Part shown: piece by piece, positions 1-11,268 of the stretch | Numbering within the stretch: the first letter of the stretch is position 1 | Layout: every line of letters starts with the position of its first letter | NCBI GenBank assembly: GCA_007449985.2 | Contig: VIIQ02000157.1 | Span: forward strand, 124,001 to 188,000 | Reading direction: 5' to 3' | Origin: Desmodesmus armatus | Lineage: Eukaryota; Chlorophyta; Chlorophyceae; Sphaeropleales; Scenedesmaceae | DNA: 64,000 nucleotides | The notes under the pieces: model-generated | The model's database searches: none | Told to the model about the DNA's origin: nothing | Seen by the model: the letters and a program-made list of their open reading frames with translations, nothing else | Program-made: the position numbers and the translations under genes

Positions 1-3000
1 ACGGCAGGCCAGCCGCAGCAGCTGCGACAGTATGAGGGCACGCTGTTCCCTGCGTTTGAGATCGTCCTCAAGAACGACGTGCAGGTCAGTTTTCAGGGTT
101 AAGTGGGGGAGGGGGCTGGATTGTTGTTGATGTGGGGTTCTGGTGGACGGAGAGCGACTGGCTGCATAGAGGACAGCCTCAGAGGCTGGCGGTGGTTGTA
201 TCAATGGTGGTCTGCGCATCATGTGGCAGCTGCAGAGGGGCTGCACAGGACACAGGATGCAGAGGTGTGTTGAGCAGGTGTTGTGGTGTGTGGGTACTTG
301 TAGGGGTGTTGATCGTGAGTATTGTTGATTTCAGTGTTGGCTTCAGAATTGGGAGCCAACAGCCACGGCTGCAGCTTGATGTGATGTGTTATGGTGTGAT
401 GTGGTGCCTGCTGTCCTCAGTGCCCAAGGGGTATGTCGCAGGTCTTCACAGCCTAGGATGCTTACACACAAAATCGAAAGTTGATAGCAGTGAGGGGTGA
501 AAGCTCCCTGAACATACTTCATGTGCTGAGGCTGTGTGTTTTGATTGGGGTGCTGTTGCCATAGTGCTTGTTGCCTGTCTAGACGTGTCTTTTTGAGCGT
601 TGTCGGTGTGCATGTAGTGGATGCTTCTACTGTTTGGGCGATGTTGGGGTTGACGCCAAAGAGTGCATGGGTATGTTGTTGCTGGCCAAAGATGCTTACA
701 CACAAAATCGAAAGTTGATAGCAGTGAGGGGCAACAGCCCCCTGAACATACTTCCTGTGCTGAGGCTGCGTGTTTCTTGTTTGGGACGATCAGGCGCAGT
801 GGTTTGCCTGTGAGAGACAGCATGTTTTGACCGTGTGTGTAGGTGTGTGGATGCTTGAACTGTATAGCCCTCACACCTGACCTGAGAAAGCGGGGTACGT
901 TAGCAGGCCCTCTGGGCACCCTCATGAGCCCCTAGCTCGCTGGCTGGTGCCGAGGTTGGGACTGTGTCCCCGGTTACTGTGTTGTGTACTGTACTGTGTA
1001 CTGTACTGTACTGTGTACTGTACTGTACTTGTGTAGGGGCTTTGGCCCCAGCGTGTATGGGTATGTTGTTGCAGGCCAATGATGCTCACACACAAATCGA
1101 AAGTTGATAGCAGTGAGGGGCAAAAGCTCCCTGAACATACTTCCTGTGCTGAGGCCTACTATGCCGGCAACTTGATTGCACACCTGCACTCCTGTTCGCC
1201 ACACCCTGGTCAAGCCATCGCAGCAGCACTCGCATATAGTGGAGGGTTCTTTCCCAGTGGAGTGCTGCCTGTTGCCTCACTATCTTCCTGTTACCTGTGC
1301 AGGAGTTCCATCCCTATGTGTTCCAGATACTGGCGCAGCTGATTGAGCTGAGCGATCAACCCCTGGGCGCGGTGAGCTGTGATGGAGCCTGCCTGGCCAA
1401 GCAGTCCAATTCACTGATAGAATACCTACAGCAAATGGGCAGCATGGTGTGCCAGCTGCTGTAGGATCGCTTGTGTGTTGTCTTTGGGCGCAATGCTGGC
1501 ACCTTGAAAGTTGGCTTGGCATGCGGGCTACACTGGCTGCGTCAGACTCAGCAATCGCCTCGGTCATGTTGATAAGTGTGTCCCTGCTTTTGTGCCCCAG
1601 GTGTACATGATGATGTTCGCACCCCTGCTCACCCCCATTTTCTGGGAGCGCCCCGGCAACATCCCTGCGCTGACGCGGCTGCTGGTGTCCTACCTGTCAA
1701 AGGCGGGGCAAGAGATCGTCTCTGGAGGTGCGTTGCAACCAACTTTGTTTTGCCGGAACGTTTGGTCACAATGATGATGAGCTTGTGGTGCTCTAAAGTT
1801 CCACCTTTGACCGGCATTGCAACATGTACAGAGGCCTCGTCACATTGGCCGACTTGTGCCGCACGAAATTTCATTCCTGCAGGCCACTTGACACCCATGC
1901 TGGGTGTGTTCCAGAAGCTCGTGGCCAGCAAAGCCAACGATGTGTACGGCTTCATGCTGCTGCGGGGCATCATGGAGCACCTGCCGCTGTCGGCCTACCA
2001 GCAGTTCATGCCCACCATCTGGCAGCTGCTGTTCACGCGGTTACAGGTGCGTCACACTGACTGAAGGGAGACAGGTGTTTGCAGCGGTTAGGCTCCCGGC
2101 GTTTGGGTGAACGCACACATGTCCTTGTGTGATTGCCGCCCATGCTGGTGGTCACAGCAAGCATGCTGGCCACATGTCTAGGTTGTGACGGAAACGTCTG
2201 ACCAGTCAGTATCTGTGGTGTGGCTGCATGCTGCCGTTTGAATGCAGGGTTCAAAGACCCCCAAGTTCACGCGGGGCTTTGTCCTGTTCATGGCGTTTGC
2301 CATGTGCAAGCTTGGCGTCGAGGCCGTCAGCGGCAGCATGGACGCGGTGCAGCCCAAGATCCTGCTCATGATCTTGCAGCAGGTGAGGGGGTCGTTGATG
2401 TCCGTCCTGTTCCTATGTGCCGCGCCCTTCCAGGCTGTGCGGCAGACACAGCTGCTGCTAGCGCAGTTGCGGAGTTATGGTGATGTATTACATGCGTCCT
2501 GGCAAGATGGTGACGCTCTTTGCTGCAGCAGCCCGTGACCGCAACATTCACGGTGTGCCCTTATCAGATCTTGCCTGCTTGCGTAAGCAGTGGTATACCG
2601 CACATCGCACAGTGCGTGGTGTGCCCCCGTATCCTGTTCCTCCTGAGGATCATTGCTCATGAGGATCATGAGTGACCACTGCTTAACCTCTACCCTGTTG
2701 TGCATGGGGTGCAGGTGTGGGTGCCCAACCTGTCACTGGCTGGCCCTGACCCTGACGAGGAGAAGCTGGTGACAGTGGCAGCCACCAAGTGCCTTACCGA
2801 GTGTGGGGATGTGTACGGCACACGGGCCCTGTGGGATCAGCTGCGCACAGCACTGGACGAGAAGCTGAAAGGTATGCCGGCATTGTTTGTGCAGACACCT
2901 ACGTGGCACATGCTACAGCTGTAGATGTTGTTTGTCTCGCCCATTGGCATCGCCTCCCTTCTGGCATGGTTGTGTGCACCTGTGGAACATATGGCATGGA

Positions 3001-3395
3001 ACTGTTGCCTCCATCTGCACACAGATGCCGCGCCTTTTGTTGAATGACGTTGATGGATACCCCGTGAGCCTGCATTCCTTTACGCCATGGTGGTTGTGCC
3101 AGATCCTGGTAGGTCCTCGTAAGCAGTGCATGTTCTCTAGCAGCAAACCAAGTCATCGTGTTTGTTACTCACTGCCCTCCTTGCTTCAGGTGCTGGCACG
3201 GCGCGCAGCAGTGAAGACGACGGGCAGGAGGAGATCCTGGATGCAGCAGACGTGCCTGGCGGCTACAGTGCAGCGTATGCCAAGCTCGCCAACGCCAGCA
3301 TGCCTGAGCGGCCTGTGCTCGCGGAGATTGCGGACCCCAAGCAGTTTGCTGAAAGCAGGCTGGCAAGCTTCATCAGCAGGATGGGCTCTAGCTGA
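1..3395 (+). CDS. CSE1L: Exportin-2 (CSE1/CAS), C-terminal part
   Basis: C-terminal 313 residues of the importin-beta-family receptor that carries importin-alpha back from nucleus to cytoplasm with RanGTP. Exons: 1-84, 1303-1371, 1601-1727, 1883-2046, 2248-2382, 2715-2871, 3190-3395; all junctions are GT-AG and keep phase, ending at TGA 3393-3395. The order of conserved blocks fits the family: FWERPGNIPALTRLL in exon 3, LGVFQKLVASKAND in exon 4, FVLFMAFAMCKLGVEAV in exon 5, TKCLTEC in exon 6, and the PGYSAAYAKLANA-like block near the C-terminus. The 5' part lies outside the window. Intron 1 (1.2 kb) carries a three-copy repeat. Family assignment is from recalled human and plant CSE1 sequence; the exon ends are read directly. 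Confidence 0.93.
457..1160 (+). repeat. Three dispersed copies of a ~75-bp repeat in CSE1 intron 1
   Basis: Near-identical blocks start at 457, 691 and 1081. Each begins GATGCTYACACACAAA, continues through TCGAAAGTTGATAGCAGTGAGG and ends near CCTGAACATACTTCNTGTGCTGAGGC. Copies 2 and 3 also share the preceding GTATGTTGTTGC(T/A)GGCCAA. Spacing is 234 and 390 bp, so this is not a simple tandem array. A (GTACT)n-like stretch lies at about 982-1031. Confidence 0.85.
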
Positions 3396-4567
3396 GAGTG
3401 GTTCATGGTGGTGCATGCATGCAAAGTCGGCACAAACTTTGTTTGCCAGACTTAGGGGTTGAGTGATGGGTTGTGAGTGGTGGGTTGTGAGTGATTGTTG
3501 CGCCTGCTTGGCACAGCTGTGCCAAGCACTCACACACAGTTTGTCCCTCGCGCCTTGGCCTGGACATGTCCAAGCAGCGGGCAGCGCCTGTTTCTGCTGA
3601 GACACACCATGCGGGTCTTAGGCTAGTCAAGCAGATCATCGTTGTGGTTGGCTGCAAGGCAGCTTTTCAGCAACCTGAGGCACATGACTTGCCTGCAGCC
3701 GTAACTTCCCGCCTGGCGGCGTTCAGAGCATTCCAAGCTATCGTGCACGAGGCAGGATGCTGACGGCTCGTTTGCAACATTCAGCGTGTGGCAGAACATG
3801 ATTCTGCCACTGTCTGCTAGCACAACTGCGACACTTCACCCCCTTGGTGATGCTGTGGCAAACTAGAAAAGAAAGGAAGGACGAACTGGAGACAACCAAC
3901 TGAGTGTATCAACCAGTACGCAGAAGGATGTGCCTTCGGAAGGGGAAGATGACACAACTTAAGGAACCCTGGCCCTAAGCCCTAAATATTGGGGTTTTTG
4001 GACAGTTCATGTTGTGACGGTAATTCTCATGCATCATGCACGGCATATGTTGCGCAAAGGACCCAGCTCGCCAGAGCTTTACAATTCAAGCACTTGAGAA
4101 GGTATAATCAAGGTCACGCGCTATAACAGAGGCTGCATAACTCAAAGTGCATCAGGCACAATCTGGAGAACCCTGCAGGGAGCAATACAACAGCGCCGCT
4201 CCCCTCTCCTCGCCAGCGTCAAGCCATTGCCATGTCAAGCACGAGAACTCACTGTGTGAATGCATTATGTACAACATCCACAGACTGCAGAATTACACCT
4301 CCTATATAATCGTTTAATGTTGGCCAAGGGTGATGAAACCCCCAGCAAAGAAGACAGTGACATCGTCAACTGTTGTTGTGCCTGTCAACAGGCTATGTTT
4401 GAGCAGCTAGTGCAGACAGATCCAGCTGCACATGAATGCAAGGTCAACCAACAACTTGAAGCATACTCAACAAGCAACTCAAGTTGAGAACCTGAATCGG
4501 CATTGCTGACAGATCCACCAAGTGCATCAAAGCGTCGACACACGCTGAGATGAACACCTTGCTGACG
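3396..4567. other. Convergent intergenic region
   Basis: Gene-free space between the stop codons of CSE1 (+) and the membrane-protein gene (-); it should hold both 3' UTRs. A degenerate CCCTAAGCCCTAAATATTGGGG stretch lies near 3972-3995. A minus-strand TGTAA, the usual green-algal polyadenylation signal, is at 4079-4083. I found no plus-strand TGTAA close to the CSE1 stop. The short reading frames here show no recognisable protein. Confidence 0.6.
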
Positions 4568-7500
4568 TCACGAACCTTTGGCTGCCTTTGCTGCTTCAGC
4601 AGCAGATCTACCCTGAGCAACCGCTGCCACACTTGCAGCCGCCGCCGTCGCTGCCGCCGCCTGCGAGCTGCGGACCGCGTTGAAGCAGGCGCCGCTGTCG
4701 TGGAAAGGGGTCATGGCTGGGCCTAAGTCTAGCACCTCAGCAAACTCCCCTGTCAGCTCTAGGAAGACATCGTCCAGGCCTGATCCATCAAAGGGCATCT
4801 CTGCAGCAGCCTGTCGTGTTGCAGGTGGGGTACAAGGAAAGAGAGGCCAGCAGCGAGGCAGAAGGCCAGCGGGGATTTGAGGATGGCAGGTGGCGTGTTG
4901 CCACAGGCGAGGGACATGGGGGCGTGACAAGGGCCAGAAGCAAGACAGGGACGGCGGGGCAACCCATGATGGCTGGTCCAGCACCTAGAAAGTTCTCTAG
5001 GGAGCTCAAGGCGCAGGAAATTGAGCCGGAGCCATCAAACGACATGCAGATGCAGCATTTTGTGCTGGAGGTTTGTGAGGGTGGTGGAGGGGGAGCTCAC
5101 ATTCTAGTCTTTTCTCCCTCCAGGGGTGACAGGACAAGCAGGGCATGTCCGGCACTTGGGTTTCCCTGGAAGTCAACTCCAAACCCCAAGCCGGCGGGCA
5201 CAAGATCAGCTCCAGTCAGCTGACTGGCACACCTTGCTTAAATCCAGGAGCTAGCCTGTACATGATTCTCCCCCCCCCCCCTTCCCCCACCCACCAACCC
5301 CTGCCCCAGTCAACCCTTCACCTGGCCACACACCATTCAATGATGACACCCACCCATGTGGTAGTCCCCTCAACAGTGCTCAACTATAGGATGCCATCCA
5401 ACCGCACATTTGCAGCATATGCGTAATCGCCCACCACAAACACAAGCTCACACAGCGGCTCGACTCACGCTCAGTGTCCTGCACACACACAACACTCCCT
5501 GTGTTTACACACATACCACCCGCACCTGCACATTGAGCAGCAGCATGCATATGATGGCGTAGATTATGGCCATCGCATACGGCGCTGGGCACCAGTGTTG
5601 CGCCGCCACCCAGTCCTCGTCACACACGGCGATGTGGCTGAAGTAGGGACCAAGCACCACGGCACCCATGTGGATCAGCAGGCTGGTGCAGTAGCGCAGC
5701 ATGAAGGGCGTGCGGTAGATCTGCACATGGAGGCAGGGTTGGGGGGGAGGGCATGGGATCAGGGGTGATGCATGGAGGGTACATGAAGCCCCCTCTGAGG
5801 TGATGAATAAAACTGGCAAGTACCATATGAGCAGCTTGCTGTTAGGCTTGTAGACGGCCTGTATGCAAGTACAGTAACAGTACAGTAACTGTGGAAGGGG
5901 ATCCCAGACCTCAGCACTAGCCAGGGAGTAAAGGGCTCATGAGGGTGCCCTGAAGGGTCTGTTGTACCCCAGTCTCTCAGGTCAGGTGGGGGGGGGGGGG
6001 CAACAGCTGCAGGAAGGCAGGTTGGCAGATAGGCAGAGGCAAGACGTGCTCTGTCGTCAGCTTGAAGTCAAACTGGCCCCCCTCCCATGGATGCCAGACC
6101 GCCACCCCCCATTTGCTTGCCTTGATCATCCTCAGCTGCTCCATGGATGCAACCATGTAGCGCAGGAACTGGGCAGAGCGCGACATGCCGCCCTCACCTG
6201 CACCACAGCCAAAGGGCGCAGGTAGCAGGTGATTGCAACATGATGAATAAAGTAAAGAAACTTCACAGAAACAGCAGTGAGTCGATATAGCTTGCACTGG
6301 GAGTATCAAGCATGTCTTGTCATCCACAACAGCTTCCATGCATGAATAGACACTGATGTGTGGGCGCGTGACCATGCCCCCCATGCATTCAACCAACCAA
6401 GTGGTGTGATACCGAGTGGCAATGGCCACTGAGCCGATGGTGGATCTGCAAGGAAGCCCAAGTTGTCCAGACTTCACTGCAAGACATCCACCCCAGTGTC
6501 AGCTAGGCCGGCTTGCAGCACCAGCTGTGCCTTACCTCCTCTGAGGTATTTTGCCTTGAAGGTCAGGTACTCGTTCATCACAGACATCTCACTCAAGCAC
6601 TGGTACGCAGCCCTCAGGTGCCTGGACAACAATTCATCAGCGGCAGGAAACATGCGTGTGGTCTTGTCACCTGATCAAATTTCCATGCACAATGAAGTTG
6701 TGGTAAGGTGCGGCAGCTCCATCGCCTCCACAACATGTTGGGTCACGATTTGGTTCACAACACGCTCCTGCATAAGGCCTGGCTGCGCTTGCACCAGGCC
6801 ACTGCTTCTAGAAGGAGATCTCCACCCATGCAGTTGCTGTACTGCGGCATCAATGCTCTCAAGTAACTGAGCTGGACTACCAATTCAGCAACCATGGCTG
6901 CACTTTCAGGTACTGCCAGCTGAGCTGAGCTTACCAACCAGCAGCCTAAGCCTGTTCGAGCAAGGCCCCTGCTTGCAAGGTATTGCTGGTGCTCGCTTTG
7001 GGGTGTATAGTTTGGCTGGGTTGAGCTGGGCCAGGCACCACATCTTTTGAATCAGTTCAGATTGGGCCTCCCCTAACTCCACGCCGCCAACCCTGCAACC
7101 CCAACCAATGTCGCCGTGCTCAAAAGCCCCTCGAGGACAACAGCAGCTCAAGAGCCTGGCAGCCATCTCACCTGTTGCTTGGCAGGTGGTCGGCAATGTT
7201 CTGCACTCGTGTTATGAAGCTGCTGTTGAGGTCCTCCTCATCCAACTGCCGCAGCCTCGTGTCGGCCAGCAGCAGCGACAGTGTGTTGCGCTTCCTGGCA
7301 CTGAGCCGTATCTCTGACAAGCTTTCATAGCCCTCTGCAAAGACATCATGACAGCAGCATCAGCATCAGCAGCAGCAGCGGCGGCACTGAGCGGCAGTGA
7401 GCAGCTTCTCTGATAAGCTCTGGTAGCCAACTGCAACAGTGCAGAGCCACCACCAACAGCAGCAGCGGCAAGTCGCCGCACACTCAGCATGTGCACAGAG

Positions 7501-9123
7501 CGCCATCTGCGCAACCTCTATGCACGCCATCTTTTTCCTTATGCAATGCTGCGTGAAATTTGCTCAAGTGTGTGCGATGCATGTTGTGCACACCACTTGC
7601 CCGATGTAGGCCAACTAGTCCAGTCTTAGCAGTGGCCCGAATCAGTGTATCTAATGTGCCCCTTTGCACCTGACGTCAGCATGTAGCGCTCCAAGTGCCC
7701 CAGGAACTGCATCATCACATTGGCAAACTGCAGACACACAAGACACAAGCCGTCAGTCAACCGATGATCTGGCAGCTAGGCATACAAGTGATTGACATAC
7801 TATCTGCTTGCAGGCTGGTGCAGGCCTGTTGCAGCTGCTTGCCCAGCCTCCCACGTCAAATGCTCTGCAGCAGAACATGAGGTTGCCTCAACCCCCCCCT
7901 ACCCCACCCCCCTTCAGCTGATGTGTTGCTTGTTTGCATGCTCAGGCAGCGTCCCGGTGTGCGCTGTACACCCGCACCTCTGTAGCCCAGGCCGTCCTGT
8001 CATCACCCAAGGATTTGGGGAAGTTTTCGTCTTGAGCCCAGTCCCGATGCTGCCGGGGCAGACGAAGAATGTAAACGAGCACCGTAAGAACAGCACAGCA
8101 CACGTCAGGACACAGTATTCCACACCATGTTTGCTTTGCTGCGTACTTTTGACCATGCCTGTTTGTCATTGTCTCAAGCACACCCGTCAATGATGTAAAC
8201 TTCCCAGGCTACGCCCAATGCAGCCGCAGCCACCATGGCAGCTGCCAGCATGCTGCGCTATGCCGTGCTGCGCTGTGCTGTGCTGTGCTGCGCTGTGCTG
8301 TGCTGTGCTGTGCTGTGCTGTGCTGTGCTGTGCTGTGCTGTGCTGTGCTGTGCTGTGCTTTGCTGTGCTGCAGTGCCGTTGCCACTCATCACCGCTGCAT
8401 GCAAGACTTCTCTACAATGCACACGACATGTATTGTGATGCTGTACTGCGGCACCACATGCTCAATGGGCACACGGTGATGCATCCTGTTGCTTGCCTGC
8501 CAGTAGAGTGCTATGCATGTGGCCTTAAGCTCTGCAATCGTGACGAGAGCCCTCTCTCGCCTGCAAAAACACACCAGGGGAGCACCACCAGCAGCAGGTA
8601 ATTTGGCATGGCTAACAGCGGCGGCTGCGGCAGTAACACAATGACTCATCGTGCGAAGTTGACCCTTGCATGTGGCGATGCACTGCAGCTGCACCTGTTG
8701 CAGCTGCATGTGAGGGTTACTGCTTGAAGTTTGGTTGATGTATCTGTTCACTTAATGCAATTCCTCACCTAGTGAAGGCTTGCGTGACTGGGTGGTGTTG
8801 AGGAGTGGCGAAAGCGAAGGGCGCACGGGGGGGGGGGGGGGGGTCAAGTGTGTGCAGACCAACATTTGAGCACCACACCTGGTGAACGCAAAGCTTCATA
8901 CAGCCTCCAACACCATTAGCTACTTACTGTTGAACGTGAGAGGGAATGTGATGCCCAGAGCAACAAAGCTGAACTCTATGCTGTAGGTGAGTCCGATGTA
9001 TTGACTGACTGCCACACTGAGGCAGGCGACGGCACACAGCAGCAGGCTTCTGACATTGAATGCATACAAGAGCGCCCGCAACAGCCTCTTAGCCCACAGT
9101 CTCAACGGAACAGTTTCACCCAT
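4568..9123 (-). CDS. Conserved polytopic membrane protein, bestrophin-like
   Basis: Ten exons read 5'-3' on the minus strand: 9123-8928, 8787-8769 (19-nt microexon), 8560-8497, 8049-7978, 7727-7670, 7334-7172, 6621-6536, 6197-6121, 5720-5526, 4810-4568. They sum to 1173 nt and a continuous 390-residue protein. Hydrophobic segments lie at about 20-42, 50-65, 252-275 and 295-309. Conserved-looking motifs are RRERAL..AELKA after the first pair, HRDW, YRTPF before the third segment, and MPFDGSGLDDV just after the fourth. Two membrane pairs around a cytosolic helical part, followed by an acidic PF-D motif, recall bestrophin-type anion channels, but I cannot name the family and function is unknown. 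Introns after exons 3 and 8 start with GC (GCAAGC). The start ATG is the first in frame; the C-terminus is Ala-rich. Confidence 0.68.
8262..8370. repeat. (TGCTG)n microsatellite
   Basis: About twenty copies of a CTGTG/TGCTG pentamer with few interruptions, inside intron 3 of the membrane-protein gene. It produces long Cys/Leu/Ala-only reading frames in several phases that are not genes. Confidence 0.95.
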
Positions 9124-9428
9124 TGCAGCTACTGCTGAGAGGGTGACACACTACTGGGTGACATCGAAACACTGCAGCTACGACAACGTCACGTTCACTT
9201 GCAGAATGTGTGGGCTGAAAATGAAATAGCAGCAGCAGGCACAGCCGCGGCTCCAATTGGTCCCCGTAACCTGGATCTAATGAATATTTGAAATGTGCTG
9301 TGGGATGGGACTGTTGGGCATGCAACCATCCGATGTTTTGCTTTACGGCTTCAAGCTTCTGGCTTTTTGACCTGATTTTGGCTGTTGCAGACCTTACACA
9401 ACTGGCGAGAAGCTTGCAGCTTGTGATC
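9124..9428. promoter_or_regulatory. Divergent intergenic region, probable shared promoter
   Basis: Only 305 bp separate the start codon of the minus-strand membrane-protein gene from that of RNASEH2C on the plus strand. No clear TATA box is visible. Promoter function is inferred from layout alone. Confidence 0.45.
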
Positions 9429-10219
9429 ATGGCAGCAGAAGCAGAGCAAGGTGCCAGCATACACCTGCCGGAGGAGCTGCCAGAGTGCAGCAAGGTCCAC
9501 TGGATGCCTTTTGGTATAGCCTATGATGGACTCATCAGCTCTGTTGCCCATTTTGAGCCTCGCATGCTGGAACCAGCAGGTACAGTCTGCAACTGCTGTT
9601 CCTTGGTGCTGTGCCTTGCTCTGATCAACATACAAGCAATCAACGGATTTCTGGTGTGGGTACAGATGGGATGGACAACCCCAGCAGCAGCAGCTCAAGC
9701 CAGGCGTGGGAAGCCCACTTCAGGGGACGCCAACTGAAAGGTATTGACATGGTTGCAGACATCTGCTTACCAGCAGAGCAAGTGCATGCAGCATCAGTAC
9801 TCCTGAGTACTGCTAGGTTGTCAGCACAGTGTGCTGCAAGCACGCGCCATCAGAGCCAGTGCTGTCTGCAAACACATCATGCGTTGCATGCCCAGCACAG
9901 CTGCACCCCTACTGTTGCCTGCAAGCCATGCTGGAGGAGGCACACTCCAGCACACTCATCTGCCATGAGTCATGACTCTTGCAGGCAACATGACTTAGGC
10001 AGTTTATCCAGCCAAATCTACAGCAGTTTTGCTACATTTCCCGCCGCTGTATTGTATCACGAGTGTGAGTCAATGCCTTGTTTTGGTGGTGGTGTGGCTT
10101 TGCAGTTTGAATGTGTTCCCTTTGTTTGAGTGTGGCCATGTGGCACGTGTGTGTGGATTATGCCCTATGAGCCTAGTTTGGCTCCAGAAAGGGCGGTCAG
10201 GCGTGGCCCTGACCCAGTT

Positions 10220-10257
<38 letters not shown>

Positions 10258-10797
10258 TCACAAATAAACCTTCCCAACTCTGCACCATGTGTGCCCTGCT
10301 TTTGCACACACACCGACCCCCCAGGAATTTCAAAGGCACTGCCTGAAGGCTTCCAAGGCCTCGTCCTCAAGCCCACAGGACACAGCAGCACCAGCGCCAG
10401 CACCAGCGACGCACAGCAGTGCAGCTGGCAGGCTGTGGGCAGGGTGTCGCAGCTCGTGCTCTGGGGGCATGATGCAGCACCAGCTGCTGCGGATCCACAC
10501 ATGCGCTGCATCGACTGGCTGGCGCTGGCAGACAATGTAAGGCTTGTGAGGCATGCGGTTGACGAGGTGCAACTGTTTCAACGTGAGCAGTAGCTTCTAT
10601 TGAGTTGCTGGATGCCACATGACCACTCCTGCTGCTTCAAGTTCAACACCTTGTATCGTGGTATTTCGGTAACCGTGTTGCTGTCATTGTTTCTGCACCG
10701 CCCTGTTTTCGATGGCGTGCAGGTACACCAGCCTGTGGCTGTGTCAGCTGTGGAGGAAGAGCTCGAACGGATGCGGCAGCAGGGCCTGGTCTCCTGA
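9429..10797 (+). CDS. RNASEH2C: Ribonuclease H2 subunit C
   Basis: Non-catalytic subunit of RNase H2, the nuclear trimer that removes ribonucleotides from DNA and degrades RNA:DNA hybrids. Exons: 9429-9579, 9666-9740, 10325-10536, 10723-10797; total 513 nt, 170 residues, close to the family's usual ~165. Family signatures in order: VHWMPFGIAYDG near residue 20, then AHFRGRQLKG, then LPEGFQGLVLKP in exon 3. ATG at 9429 is preferred because the conserved part begins soon after; an in-frame start at 9288 would add 47 residues. An AATAAA lies at 10979-10984. Intron 2 contains a (TAG)n microsatellite at 10219-10257 and an inverted repeat at 9913-9990. Confidence 0.88.
10219..10257. repeat. (TAG)n microsatellite
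   Basis: About thirteen uninterrupted AGT triplets inside RNASEH2C intron 2. Confidence 0.95.
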
Positions 10798-11268
10798 CCA
10801 TCAACTGCATAGATTGCAGGCTGGCTCGTTGACAGGCGGCCAACAACCTGCCAGCTGGCATGTAGCAGTCAGAGGGGAGGGGCTGCTGTGGCTTTCTTGA
10901 GACAGCACCCGGCCTGTCATTTCCTCGGAGAAGGATTCCGAAGGATCCTTCGGAGTGACTGGGGGGCACCAAAAGAGTAATAAAACCAATGACCTTCTAC
11001 GCAACGGCCACAACGGCTCGGAGGCCGTTGAGCCAAACGCCTACGAAACAATCACAAGGTGCAACGCAGCACCAGAGACTGGCTACTGGCGCATCAAATG
11101 CCACCGCCGTGTCTGACCGTTGCCAGCTGTGTTTCGAAAGGACAGCAAGCCGAATCTGAGTCCAGAAATCACGCAACGTACCTTGAAGCTTCTAGTCGAG
11201 GACGTACCTAGAGGGTGTTGTGCTGCTGCAAACGCAAAGCAGTACGGCATGCACCTGTAGCAGCAAAC
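10798..11268. other. Intergenic region with an 18-bp perfect palindrome
   Basis: RNASEH2C 3' UTR and the 5' flank of the Helitron gene. TCCGAAGGATCCTTCGGA at 10937-10954 is a perfect palindrome. No coding signal seen. Confidence 0.6.

Noticed and set aside
6942..6960. Possible extra microexon encoding RLRLLV in the membrane-protein gene
   Set aside because: Exons 7334-7172 and 6621-6536 already join in phase without it (SNR to HLRAAYQ).
8218..8601. Cys/Leu/Ala-rich frames on the plus strand
   Set aside because: Produced by the (TGCTG)n microsatellite; they lie antisense to the membrane-protein gene.
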